NCBI GenBank assembly: GCA_003013855.2
Contig: ML058337.1
Span: 5,518,001-5,582,000, forward strand
Length of the DNA stretch: 64,000 nucleotides
Origin: Liriodendron chinense
Lineage: Eukaryota; Streptophyta; Magnoliopsida; Magnoliales; Magnoliaceae
Reading direction: 5' to 3'
The stretch's first letter is position 1; every line of letters starts with the position of its first letter. The notes under the pieces are model-generated. The model saw only the letters and a list, made by a program, of their open reading frames with translations. It had not been told where the DNA came from and did not search any database. Both the position numbers and the translations under genes were made by a program. Positions 45,835-57,421 of this stretch are shown piece after piece.

Positions 45835-46380
45835 TAGGCCTGGCAAAATTCCACACGACACGCTGATTCACACGAAACCTCACGAAAAAATTAGTGTTTG
45901 GGTCTAACCTTATCGTGTCGGGTCACTAACGGGTTGACCTATTAAGACCTGTTAACATAATGGGTTGGGTCAGTGTTTCACCTATGAACCATTTAACCCA
46001 TTAACATAATGGTCTAGATCACCAAACCATGGCCCACCTATGAACCTTGGCACTCCATCATATGCAATATTGCAATGTACACGTGATTCTTCCTCGTCTC
46101 ACGAGCGATTCCTATTGTTTTCGGTGATAGAATGGGCACACTAAGTGGACCAAAGCTGTATGTTGGGTCAGACTGTCAGTTGTCCTCATCAATGGTGTGG
46201 CCATCTGATGAGTAGACTGACCTAACAGGTTAAACCAGTCGGGTTACCTGTAACCCGTTAAATTAACGAATGAGTTTGAGTGTTTCTAGATTTCGATTCA
46301 TTAGTTAACGGGCCGGGTTAAATTGAGCAAATTTTTTACATGACACGAACACAGTTCAACATGATCCGTTGCCCGGCCTA
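45835..46380. mobile_element. hAT-type MITE, 546 bp
   Basis: It begins taggcctggcaa and ends ttgcccggccta (inverted repeats with one mismatch). It is flanked by tgtggaac (45827-45834) and tatggaac (46381-46388), an 8-bp target duplication with one mismatch. The interior is rich in taacccgtta-like motifs. Confidence 0.8.
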
Positions 46381-46644
46381 TATGGAACTTGGCAGGAAGT
46401 ATATTAATTAGGTAGGTCCATTCACTAGGTTGTCCAACCCATATGGGAAAAAACAAAAAGCAGTTTAAATACAATTGCCAACCATGCCTGATGAATGGAT
46501 GTTCCAGATTTGTGTACGGTCATCTTCATTGAAGGGGCCATCTTATGCACTGGTCAGATGCTTCAGACACTAGACAGGTGGGGCTAATAAGACTACAAGC
46601 AGCGTTCACCATCACTTCTCCTTCTCTTTTGAGGCCGGATCCAA

Positions 46645-47134
46645 TGCAAGCGTTTCTAAGATAAGCTTAGCGTACAAATTGATATGTGGGGCCCACCGTA
46701 GTGTTTTAATTAATCCAATCCATCCATCATGTGCGTCCCCTCAATGTTCTCTAGGTGCCCAAAAATCTGGACGATCCGAACAGTCGGGATGGGGATGACC
46801 ACGGTACAAAAAAAAAAAAAAAAAAAAACCCTTCTAGATTTTATGTGGGGTCCACCATGACTTGTATATGCCATCTAATCCATTCATAAGATGCATCCAG
46901 CTAGGATGAATGGACACCCAAAAACTAAGGCCATTCAAAAGCACAGATGGTCCACAACACACAAATTTGGATATTTTAGGCATAATTTTACATGCATGTG
47001 GCCCACCTGATTTTTGCAATCTAATGAGAATTAGGAGGGACGCCCATGATGAACAGATTGGATGTCATTGAAATGTCACCTAGGGCCCCACACACGTCAA
47101 TTTGTAGGTTAAGCTTATCTTAGAAACGATTGCA
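46645..47134. mobile_element. Foldback element, 490 bp
   Basis: The inverted arms are at least 40 bp: cgtttctaagataagctta on the left and taagcttatcttagaaacg on the right, each followed inward by acaaattga and gtggggccc. An internal A20 tract lies at 46808. No target duplication was found. Confidence 0.75.
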
Positions 47135-48127
47135 GTGCATGTCCAGCACTCTTAGTCATTTCCATTGCCAATAGAATCAAAGAATGAGCTCAACCTTCAA
47201 AAGTGCAGGCTAGATGAACAATACTCTGATGATTAGGCTCCATAGATCTTAACAAGAACAATTTTGGCAACTGAATTGTGCATCATTAAATGGACAATTA
47301 AAAATCAGCGGTCCTAATTCAATGAACAGGATCCTTCGGCTAATATCCTCTAATCTATGCATTTTTGGGACCATGATCCATATCTCATTAATTAAGGTTT
47401 GCGATGCCCCGGCCCAACTTGAGACTGGGCTTGGGTCTGATAGCTTGGGTCATTGGAGGGGCCTGCATGCATGGCTCTATCAATTTTTGGGATGGGCTTG
47501 GGCCCACCTTGTCCAACCAACTTCATACAAGTATTATATCTTACAAATATGTTATCCCACTCCGTTCATCCCTTGATTTATGTGTTTTATCCACACCGTT
47601 CATCCCCTTTTACACAGAAAAAACAAAGATAATGCCTGTTTGGGTGGTGTGTCCGAGGACTTCCAACCAGAGAGATGGCTGGAGAAGAAGAGGAGCTGCC
47701 CTTGGTGGTGCTAATCCGTCCCCTCAGTCAGTCTTTCTACGATTCCCTTTCAAAGAAATTCCGCTTCCTGAAGCCATGGGAAGAACCTTCAATGCCAATT
47801 CACCTCTTCTTGGCCTCCCACGCCCAGTCGGCGACGGCCCTCCTCTTGTCGGCCTTTACCCCCATCGACTCCGCCACCCTCAGATGCCTTCCCAGTCTCC
47901 AATGCATCGTCACTCCGACCTGCTGGCGTCGACCACATCGACATGGCCGAATGCAGGCGTAGGGGGATATCCGTCACCAATGCCGGGACCGCCTTCTCAG
48001 AGGATGTCGCTGATTATGCAGTCGGCCTCTTGCTCGACGTCTTCCGATCCATCTCCGCTTCATACCGTTACGTACGCCGCCGTCTCTGGCCTCTGCAGGG
48101 AGAATATCGGCCTCTTTCTTCTAAGGT

Positions 48128-48130
<3 letters not shown>

Positions 48131-48204
<74 letters not shown>
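48131..48204. repeat. Compound (CT)n(TA)n microsatellite at the splice donor
   Basis: About 16 CT and 21 TA units beginning five bases after the exon-intron border. Confidence 0.95.
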
Positions 48205-48206
<2 letters not shown>

Positions 48207-48289
48207 ATTTTGATATAAATTGAAAATGGGAAGTGTATTCCCCTTCAATCGAGAGCATTTTTGTCATTTTCTATCTCCGCCTGTAGCTT

Positions 48290-48545
48290 CTTGTATAATA
48301 GAGATGATGATTTTAGGGCATGAGACAAAAAATGAGGCATATCCAAAGCTCAAGTGGACCACGCCACATAAACCAGTGGGGACAATGACGCCCACCATTG
48401 AAACCTTCATAGGGCCCACCACAATGTTTATTTGCCATCCAACCTATTCATAAGGTTACACAGACCTGGATGAAGGGAAAACACAAATGGATGGACGGTG
48501 TGGATATAACACATACATCATAGTGGGGCCCACAAAACTTTGCCA
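48290..48545. repeat. Dominant MITE family copy
   Basis: Contains agggcatgagac, caagtggaccacgccac, cttcatagggcccacca, atggacggtgtggatataac and catagtggggcccacaaaac in the family order. Confidence 0.65.
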
Positions 48546-49249
48546 CGTCAACACACCACTGAGTTCTGTGGTGTGTGCCACACCAATTCAATCTGCATCT
48601 GATAAGTGTGTGACTTCCACTCTGTATATCTGTTGCACCTGAAAGACCTAGATGGGTAGGCCCACAAGATTTGACAATATCTACATGATCTTAGAGAACT
48701 TCACACGAAGCTGTAGATAACTACAGGAGTGGAAATGAACTAATTACTTCTCTAATCCTATGATTAGGATAGCCATTGGGCACAACCAATGCTTTAGATT
48801 GTTTAAAGATAGCCTAATGGACAATGGAGATTCTCTTGTTATCGCTCTCTATTTTCTCTTTGAGAAATTCTCTAGTGGTTGCTTTTAATGAGAGAATGTG
48901 AATGGCTAGGATTAGGAGGAGTTCGGATATGATTGAGCTTGTCCCTATCTTTTTTATTTGAACGATGGGCTTGCCCCTATCAAATTTGAATTTTTGCCCT
49001 GTTCGTCATCTTTGGTTTGAATTTGAATTAAAATTTGAGCTTCGAGAGAATCTGGAAATGGAATATCCACCCAAAGATGTCCCAAGGAAAAATCTTGTGG
49101 GATGCACCTACTAGTATTGCGCATAAATGAGCCCCACATGCTCATATCCAACAACATTAGCTCATGTTAGGACATCAGTCCGAAAAAGAGGTAGATCTAG
49201 AGCTTAAGTGGTGCCATGGCATAGGAAAAAGTGAGGCTGGGTAGCCAAC

Positions 49250-49535
49250 TGCTGAAACCGTTCTAGTGCCCTTCTCTCTTTTATCTCTCCGTGTAGCTGC
49301 ATCCTTTCCCCTCATCTCTCCAATTTTCACTCCCTTTTTCTTAGGAGTATACAAAGGAGATCTGATTATTGGGCTTGTAGGGCTTTTCTTGTTTGTGGGC
49401 CTTAGGCCTTCTGTGTACATTGTTTTCTATAGTCCTTTGGACTACCGTTATTTTTCTAATTAAGAAACTAGGGTTAGAGAGCTAACTGCTCTCTGATCTT
49501 CTCTTTCTTCCTCAACATGGTATCAAAGTCCTATG
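49250..49535 (+). mobile_element. Ty1/Copia LTR end with primer-binding site (truncated)
   Basis: The LTR-like end ctcaaca stops at 49517 and is followed directly by tggtatcaaagtc, which differs by two bases from the initiator-tRNA-Met primer site of plant Copia elements. The LTR start is not clear; a MITE fragment lies upstream (49165-49230). Confidence 0.55.
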
Positions 49536-51847
49536 CCTACCCTCCAAATCTCCTCTAAACTTTGACTCTCTTCACATGCATTGCACAAACTGTACCCTTT
49601 AGATAGTATATAATTGATGTGTTTGCCACCACTCATAGTGCGAAAAGCATCCTTGATTTTGTATTTTGACCCTCTTGTCGATAGTTGAATTGGGGTAAAT
49701 AGACTCAAATCAACTATTCGGTCCTGTTTGATATTATCCTTTATGTGGTGATTCCATAGCTTCTGTGCTTAGTGGGCTCTAGAGGACTGCATGCTGTACA
49801 AATGAACTGCTCGTAAATTACCCTTTGTTTGTATGACTGTGTTGGGCCTGTTTGCATGTGGGTGATGTTAGTTATCATGTATCGATGGGTTCCTTGCAAT
49901 TTTGTCCGAGCATGGCCATTCATGTGTGCGGGTGCTTCATTCCCATGACCCTTCCTTGCTTGCTCATGGTCGATGCTAGGTGGGACTGTGCTAGCATGTG
50001 AGTGGTGTCAATGTGACCCTTTGCGACCGCCAGCTCTAAGAACCTGGGTAAAAGAGAATTTCTGTGTGCAGCCCATCATAAATTTGTTTGGCAGTCTACC
50101 ATTTAAAACCCATGTAAGTGCTAAGATGACGGTGGTGGTGGTGGTGGTCTTGATCAAATAGCTATAGAGTTATTACTCAAAAGGCAGCTTATCTATACCT
50201 TTCATGAGAATGTGGGATATGTAGGAAGATATTTCACTTTCCTATGTGATCATATGTTATCAGATGGATAGGTTTTGGTGTAGCTGGTGCATGGATATTC
50301 AAAATCTAGCCCTTGATTATCCCCCAAAAAATAAAAATGCTGTACTGTATTCTGTAGCTTTATTATGGTGAATATAGTAACGTGTACAATAGCACACTCC
50401 TATTTGTAGGTAGCTCTTAAAAACTCAAAATAGCCCCTTTTTGCAGGCTTAAACACATGTTTTACAGACGTTGAACCCACTGAACATCTATAGGGCCCAC
50501 AACTTTGGTCTTTGGGATTCACATCTTCATTGCATACTTGTTATGATGCCTTGGCTTGCATCATTCTCTTCTGGTTGGATTTTGATCTTCTCTTGTTGGG
50601 GATGAGTTTTAGACAACTGAAGGGTTGGATCTCTTTGGTCCATTCTGAAATCAGCCTAGCATGTGTTAATGTAGGATGCAACTGAAATGTCACACCATCC
50701 TTCTTTAACATGCAAGAGTTCTCTTTCTCATGGATATTTTGTATGATCCCAAAGTACAGTATCATGACCTCTGCAAATCAAGAAATCATGCATCCATTTG
50801 TTACTTCAATGTCACTCTCATTCCTAAACCATACTACCTTGTGAAACCCTTTGGGTATCCAACTGGTCCATCATCAACCCCATATGGGGCGAGAAGAACT
50901 GTCTGAATAGTAGTTACTTTGATGTAAAAAGAAATCCATCCAAACATTAGCAACAATGATTTTGTTTCATCCGAGCAAAACAAATAGAGAAAAAGGAGAT
51001 GGCGAGGGAGCATTCTTCTGTAACTATGATTTATGTCATTCGAATAAAATGAAGAGTCTTAACGGAAGTGGATATGGCTCACCTAGCTCTTATTTTGTTA
51101 TCATCTTCTGTTTATGTTAATTAGGCTATGTTGACTATTTTTGCTTTAGTTTCTTAAAAGGATATAATTGTTATATTGGATTTGTTTATTTATAAAAAAG
51201 GAGGGGGGAGGTCCAACTCAATTAGAGCTTTCCTCTTCCTTTCTCCTTTTCTCTTTCTTCTCTTCTTTAACGTGCTACATTGCCTGCTACACTACCATGC
51301 TACATCGATCTGCTACAGTAACAAGCAGATTGTTCTACAAAGAGAAAAGAAGAGAGAGGATGGAGAGGGGCCCAACAACATCAATCGAACCCAATCACCA
51401 ATATTGTCTTCCTTTTTATAATTTAGAAACAGCTTTTGACCCACCACTTAAGAAATTACCTTGCCTCTAGCATTTAGAAACACCGCATTAGTCGTTGCCG
51501 GTCTATTGTTGAAGGTGCATTATTATGCTTTTTACATATTAAAGAGAGTGTCCTGCACGACATTTCCTTTCCTTTGTATGTACACCCCATTTCCAATCAA
51601 GAATGCGGTTGTCAAGGTCTTGTTTGGATACAATCCCATAAGTAGTTTTTTTCTTTTCAACCTATGGCCGCAAATTAAATTACTTTTTTTAATAAAAGAA
51701 AGTTAGCAAAAGTTAGTTAGCAACTACCTTTGTAAAAGTAGCTTAAACTTATAGCCATAAGTAAAAAATGCTTTTTATATTAGCTTTGTATTAGTTTAAA
51801 CTAATAGCCATTAAGTAAAAAATGCTTTTTATTTATAAAACTTTTTT

Positions 51848-51850
<3 letters not shown>

Positions 51851-51890
<40 letters not shown>
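51851..51890. repeat. (TC)n microsatellite
   Basis: Twenty uninterrupted TC units immediately before the minisatellite. Confidence 0.95.
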
Positions 51891-51893
<3 letters not shown>

Positions 51894-51897
51894 TCTC

Positions 51898-52900
51898 CAC
51901 ATGATGGAAGGTCCACATTGAAGGTGGGGTCCACATGACGGATGGTCTACATCAAAGGGCCTGATGGATGACCCACATCAAGGTAGGGCCCACATGATGG
52001 ATTGTCCACATCAAAGTTTAGACCCTAATGATGAATGGTCCACATCCAAGGCAGGCCCTGCATGATGGACGACCCACTTTGAAGGTGGGGCCCATATGAT
52101 GATGGTCCACATCAAAGGTGGGCTCAACATGATGGGCAGTGAACATTGAAGGTGGGCCCCACATGATGGATGACCCACATCAAGGTGGGACCCACATAAT
52201 GGATGGTCTACGTCACTGGTCAGCCCCTAATGATGAATGGCCCACATTCACAACAGGCCCTACATGATGGATGGGCCACTTTGAAGGTGGGGCCCACATG
52301 ATGGACGGTCCACATCCAAGGTGGGCTCCGCATGATGGACAATGAATATTGAAGGTGGGCCCCACCTAATGGATGGTTCACATCAAAGGTCAGCCCGTAC
52401 TAATGAATGGCCCACATCCACAGCGGGCCCTGCATGATGGATGGCCCACTTTGATGGTGGGGCCCACATGATGGATGGTCCACATCAAAGGTGGGTTCCA
52501 CATGGTGGTCGGTGGCCATTGACTGTGGGCCCCACATGATGGACAATTGACATTGATGGTAGGCCCCACGTGATGGATGTCCCTCATCAAGATGGGGCCC
52601 ATGTAATGGACGGTCCGCATCAAAGGTCGGCCCCTATTGATGAATGGCCTACCATTAAAGGTGGGCTGACATGATGGACAATACACATCTACTTTCCAAC
52701 ATGATGGATGACCCACATCCAAGGTGGCCCCATATGATGGATTACCCACATCGAAGGTGGGCCTTACAAGATAGATGGTCCATATTGATCCTCACATAGT
52801 GGATGGTTCACATTGAAGAGAGGGCCAAGGTGGGCCCAACGTGATGAGTGGTCCACATCAAAGGTTGGCCTCATATGATGGATATTAAAGGTAGACCCCT
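51898..52900. repeat. Minisatellite with higher-order structure
   Basis: About 30 imperfect tandem copies of a roughly 32-bp unit like catgatggatggtccacatc plus aaaggtgggccc. A longer period of about 170-235 bp is superimposed: the variant run cagcccctaatgatgaatgg recurs near 52015, 52219, 52392 and 52629, each time followed by similarly ordered variants. The gtgggcccca motif resembles the dominant MITE core. Confidence 0.8.
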
Positions 52901-53107
52901 CATGAATAAAAAAAAAAATTGGAAGGGATTTTAACGGAAGATATTTACAAAAATAAAATAAAATGGAAGAGGAGAGAGGAGAGAGATTCATGAAAGAGAT
53001 TTAAACATTACTTATGTTGAGAACCAAACAAACTTTTCTACTTTTTAGTTGATAAGTATTTTGTTTACCAAACATACTTATCTGTTGGATAAGCAGAAAC
53101 CAAGATA

Positions 53108-53239
53108 TGGTTCCCTGCTAATGGCTCAGTGTTAGACTCTTTGAGTTTCAACACTGACGTCACGGGTTCGAGTGCCCATTGTGGTGTGTGTGGGTGTGAG
53201 GATGTGTGTTAGAAAAAAAAAAAAAAAGAAAGAAAAACT
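53108..53239 (+). mobile_element. SINE with perfect 13-bp target duplication
   Basis: The A box tggctcagtgtt (53122-53133) and B box gggttcgagtgcc (53164-53176) are spaced as in tRNA-derived pol III promoters, followed by a TG-rich region and an A-rich tail. The body is bounded by identical agaaaccaagata at 53095-53107 and 53240-53252. Confidence 0.88.
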
Positions 53240-53484
53240 AGAAACCAAGATAAGTTACCTGAGGCATAAGTAGCTTAAGCAAAACGGCTTACGATCCAAA
53301 CAAGTCCCAATCGATCCAAAAAGAGCCAAGAAATTCCTCCACAAGTTGTATGCAACCTCAAAATGTAAGAGGTAATCAGTAGAATCTTCGCCCTTTAAAC
53401 ATAAAATGCATCCATCTTCATCGTATTCCTTTCTCTCTAATCATTAGTCATGAGGATCTTCTTTTTGGTAACTGTCCGAAGGCC

Positions 53485-53739
53485 ATGACCCTAGGAAGCC
53501 TTGAATATTTCCAAATCAAACGTGCAGCAGAGGATAATACCCTGAAGGAGATGATAGGAAGATTTTACTGTGAATTTCCCGGACTCATCAAATTTCCACC
53601 GCCGTCGATCAACACTATCAGAGGAGCAAAAGTTCCTGATTTGGTCGACAAACTAGAGAACTCAATTTCATCTTCCCTGAGTTTCCTGCGAAAATATGGA
53701 GGCTATACCATTCTATTACCTGTCCTACTAAAACATTAA
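53485..53739 (+). CDS. Unrecognised 84-residue ORF within the HPR3-like intron
   Basis: An ATG-to-TAA ORF whose composition looks protein-like (balanced charged and hydrophobic residues, amphipathic helices around LKEMIGRFYCEF and LVDKLENSISSSLSFLRKY). I do not recognise a family. It has no flanking transposon signature that I can read, and splice-like ag and gt bases lie nearby (ccag upstream is lacking). It could be a captured exon, an exon of a nested gene, or chance. Confidence 0.3.
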   Translation: MTLGSLEYFQIKRAAEDNTLKEMIGRFYCEFPGLIKFPPPSINTIRGAKVPDLVDKLENSISSSLSFLRKYGGYTILLPVLLKH

Positions 53740-54099
53740 GATGTCATCACCTGTTGGTTAGACCAAGCACTGAAGAATCTTAGGGAAACCTTCTTGTTTG
53801 TCAGCCGTTTGTCAGCCAAAACAAAATGAATTGGCAGTATGTATTGTTAATGAATACGATATCTAGCAAATCGGTTAATAGTTATCTCAAATAACTATGT
53901 CAACTTTTCTGTAACATTCATATGCTGCCATTAATTCTCTTCTGTTAGATCATCTTTCTGCAATCCTCTTCTTCAAGGAGTTCATCTTTTTAAATGGATG
54001 CTGCTTGGTGAAGAGTTGTGCACTGTCCCCTTTTCTTAATCCAATGATCTAAAACCTGGATGGGACTGACCTGTTTTTGTGAGAGTTCTGGTCCAACCA

Positions 54100-54316
54100 A
54101 TGTATGCAAAAATGGCTATGTAACAATTACGGTGGGCACTGTTATGCGTTACAGGCCTGTAACGGACATTATGGAAAAATGGTCTGTAACAGACTGTTAT
54201 GGGCTGGTATTGGTTCTTTTCAAAATAAATAAATAAATAAAAGGCCATTACGGCCCATATTGTGATGGTAATGGCGGCGACCGTTACGGCCACTGTTACC
54301 ATTATTGAATACCTTG
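54100..54316. repeat. Decayed CGTTACGG-type element
   Basis: ggcctgtaacggacattatgg, gcgaccgttacggcc and the terminal gaataccttg match the element at 40223. Confidence 0.55.
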
Positions 54317-54759
54317 GGTCCAACTGGTCGAGTTGGCACTGGCATGTTTCAGCCTGCAAATCTACTTAATTGAAAATTACAAAAATAGATTGAATTAAGA
54401 ACGAATATGCTGTTAGAGTAGTTGTTGGAGCGTTTGATTTTTAAGTAGAAGTCATGGGTTTGAGCTTTGACTGGTGTCGTTGAATTTTAACAAACAATAT
54501 TTCAATTAATAGTTGGACCGTAACATTTTAAGTTGTAAACACTTAAACCTGAAAAGAGTTTCACGAGTAAACTGTTTACATTTCTGTCCTGTTTGGCTTT
54601 GAGTGGTAATGTGTTTACAAGTAAACAATTTCGGGTTTGGGTGCTTACCATGTAAATATTTGGTATTCACATCACACAAAGCAGTGGAGCGGTAAATCCC
54701 GCCAAAATCTTCAAATCACATAAAAAGGGCTTGATTTTTTTTTTTTCCCTAAGTGAGAA

Positions 54760-54995
54760 TCAATGGACACACTTAGTGGACATATTGGGTGTCCTATGCC
54801 CATCACAGTGGGCCCCGCACACAGTCTGGAAGGTTTTTAATGGTGTCCGCCCCGTCCCAACTATTCTCTGTTGTGTGGCCCACCTGATGAACCAATCAGC
54901 CTTTTTATGGGGCCCTAGGAGAGCAACAAGGGACACACATGATGGATGGATTGGATGTATTGTGCACATCATGGTGGGCCCGTATCAACCATCGT
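54760..54995. repeat. Dominant MITE family, degenerate copy
   Basis: The left arm cccatcacagtgggccccgc and right arm gtgcacatcatggtgggccc are inverted; the interior contains tgtgtggcccacctgatg. Confidence 0.55.
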
Positions 54996-56756
54996 GCTCT
55001 GCTGCTATGTATAATGTCTTTGCAGGTGTAATCCCATTACATGTAATCCAGAATATGGGTTTTTGCCTGTTCAAAAGAGAAGGGTTGTTTACGTGTAAAG
55101 CATTTCCAACTTGTATACACTTTACAGGTAAATTTTCCCATCCAAACAAAAGTTGTTAACCTTGACCTGTAAACCCTTTACAACTAAAGGATTTTACAGG
55201 CATCCAAATGACCCCTTAATTTACCTGGTTTCACAGTGACCCAACCTGTTTTGGTAGCCAGTTCCAGTCCAAATGAGTCTGATTCCCCATTCCGGTGTGG
55301 GTTTCGAGGAACTTTTTTATCCTTAGATACCAAATAGCAAGGTTATCTTTGCCAGGGTGAGGTAATCAAGGCCCTGCTTGCACATGCGATGCTGATCGAA
55401 TGAGATAGGATAGCCCATCCATTTTGTTTCGAATGGGAGAGAAACGAAAAATTTGTTGGAAAGCCTGCCCTTTTTGTGTTTCCATGTCCACCTGAGACAT
55501 TTTGGAGAGCCTGTCTTTTGGATGAAAATTATGAAAAATTCAGGATTCTCCAACATCATTACAGGCCATAAATCTCAGTAATGCAATCCCTATTACAATG
55601 TTTCAGTTATCAGGATATGAAATCGATCAGAGTTGCTATCACACTGACTTTGGAGTTTGTATCTCTCAATCTTCTTGGAAGTTTTGACATAGAATGTTAT
55701 GATACAGATCTCTAACTCTCAGTGATTATTGAAACATACAGAGCAGACTGCTGTGTACAACCCGTATCAGCAGTTAAGGTCTCGAACTCTTATGATTTTA
55801 AATGGGTAAATAAAACCAGACAAGATACGAATGATCTGGGAGTTGATGAGATTGTCACTACATTCTTCTTGCATTGTTCCCTGTTGTTCTAGTTGCACTT
55901 TAGCATGTAGCCATCTTCCCCATACCTTAATGATCGTTGTGCCCGGCTTTGGAAGAGTTAAAATCTTCTAATGTGTGTACCCTTTTGATAAGGTTCATTT
56001 TAGTGTTATTTTGTATGTTAGCATTTTTTTTTTCTTCTTCTTAATTGTCTTTTTTTTTTTTTTTTTTTTAATTTCATGGTGGCTCCCATAGAACTATTCG
56101 CAAGTGCATCGGCAAAATCATTTTCGTTTGCTGGCTGGTTTGCTTCTATGAACTACTAGACATGTTGTGTTAGTTACGATGACACTTGGAGGGCTCATCT
56201 TGTTTTACAGGTTTCTTCTGTTCTTTATGTTTCGTATGTTCAGCATGTAATTCCGAGCAAAATCATCTTTACTGGATCGGTTGATTCAACCTTGAACTGC
56301 GGGTGTGTTTGGGTGCCCAATTGAACTAAATTGCAATTCACTGGGTCTACTATAGAGAGATTGATCCAAGAGAGGGTAGCACTATTCAACTCATGAAGAC
56401 AACCAAATCCATCCTTAATTATTAATCAGTGCATTTCTAGTTGAACATGGAGCGGATAAGAGTCGGGCCAGCTCCATTATGGTCATATACTCTTTTATTG
56501 AATTGGATAATTGCAGTTCAGTTCAATTGAGCATCCAAACACAACCTAGCAGTTGTGTATGTATAGTCCAGTTCAACCTGAGCGGATTCGCTGGCCACGT
56601 GAATGAGTTATCTGATCCCACTGTAGCCTATACTGCAGTATTCATGGTTCACTCGGGAGAGAAAAATGGCTTCATGTCGTTGACTTTGCATACAGCACAC
56701 GTAAAATTCCCAGTTGTTTTTTGGTTTGGGTTGAGGTTACTGTCTAATGTCCCACC

Positions 56757-57421
56757 TAGAGGTGGGCAATGATCCGATCTGAGTCGAACATGGACTAGAT
56801 CGGATCGTTCGGCTGCTTGAGTTGGTGTGTTCGAACAATGTTCGAACAAACATTCGAACAGGGTGGATCTGTTCAAACTCGGTTTGGTCTGGCTCAGCCA
56901 TGTTTGAATATGTTCGAACATATGGATTTCAGACAACTTTTACGAGTTCGAACAATTTTGCTTTTTTTCGTTTGAAAATATTTTTCCTACTACTGAATAG
57001 TGAATACCGATTTGTTCACAAATTACATATCACAAATGACAAATCACTAGGTTTAAAGTTTTTAACTAACAAAAAATGAGGCAAATACAAAGCCCAAGTG
57101 GACCACACCACAAGAAACAGTGAGGAGAATGATGACCACCATTGAAACCTTCCTAGGGCCCACAGTTATGTTTATTTGTCATCCAACCCTCTGTGTGTGT
57201 GTGTGTGTGTGTAACCGAGTCGAACGAACAAGTCGAGTCGAGTCGGTCAATATTCTAGTTGAGTCGAACAGGGTGTGATTGAAACCGACTCAAAATTTTT
57301 TTTGAACAGACCATTTGTGTTCGAACAAAGTTCGAACACGAAGACTTTCTATTCAAACAGAGTTTTACTGAGTCAATCCGAGTCAATCCGAACATTCAAA
57401 CTCGGTTCATGTCCAGCTCTA
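56757..57421. mobile_element. hAT-type MITE, 665 bp, perfect 8-bp target duplication
   Basis: It starts tagaggtgggcaatg and ends tgtccagctcta. It is flanked by identical gtcccacc at 56749-56756 and 57422-57429. The interior is rich in ttcgaaca motifs, and a fragment of the dominant MITE family (57064-57190) is nested inside, followed by a (TG)n run at 57192-57212. Confidence 0.88.

Noticed and set aside
46645..47134. Target duplication for the 490-bp foldback element
   Set aside because: The flanking bases do not match at any length from 3 to 11; boundaries rest on the inverted repeats alone.
47404..48213. 269-codon ORF overlapping the HPR3-like exon 1
   Set aside because: It is a shifted frame over the true exon, and its end is translated microsatellite.
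51898..52900. Regularly spaced repeats reminiscent of a CRISPR array
   Set aside because: The copies are contiguous and diverged with no unique spacers, and the genome is plant nuclear; it is a minisatellite.
53164..53176. gggttcgagtgcc as part of a tRNA gene
   Set aside because: No cloverleaf can be formed around it; A-box spacing, A-rich tail and target duplications show a SINE.
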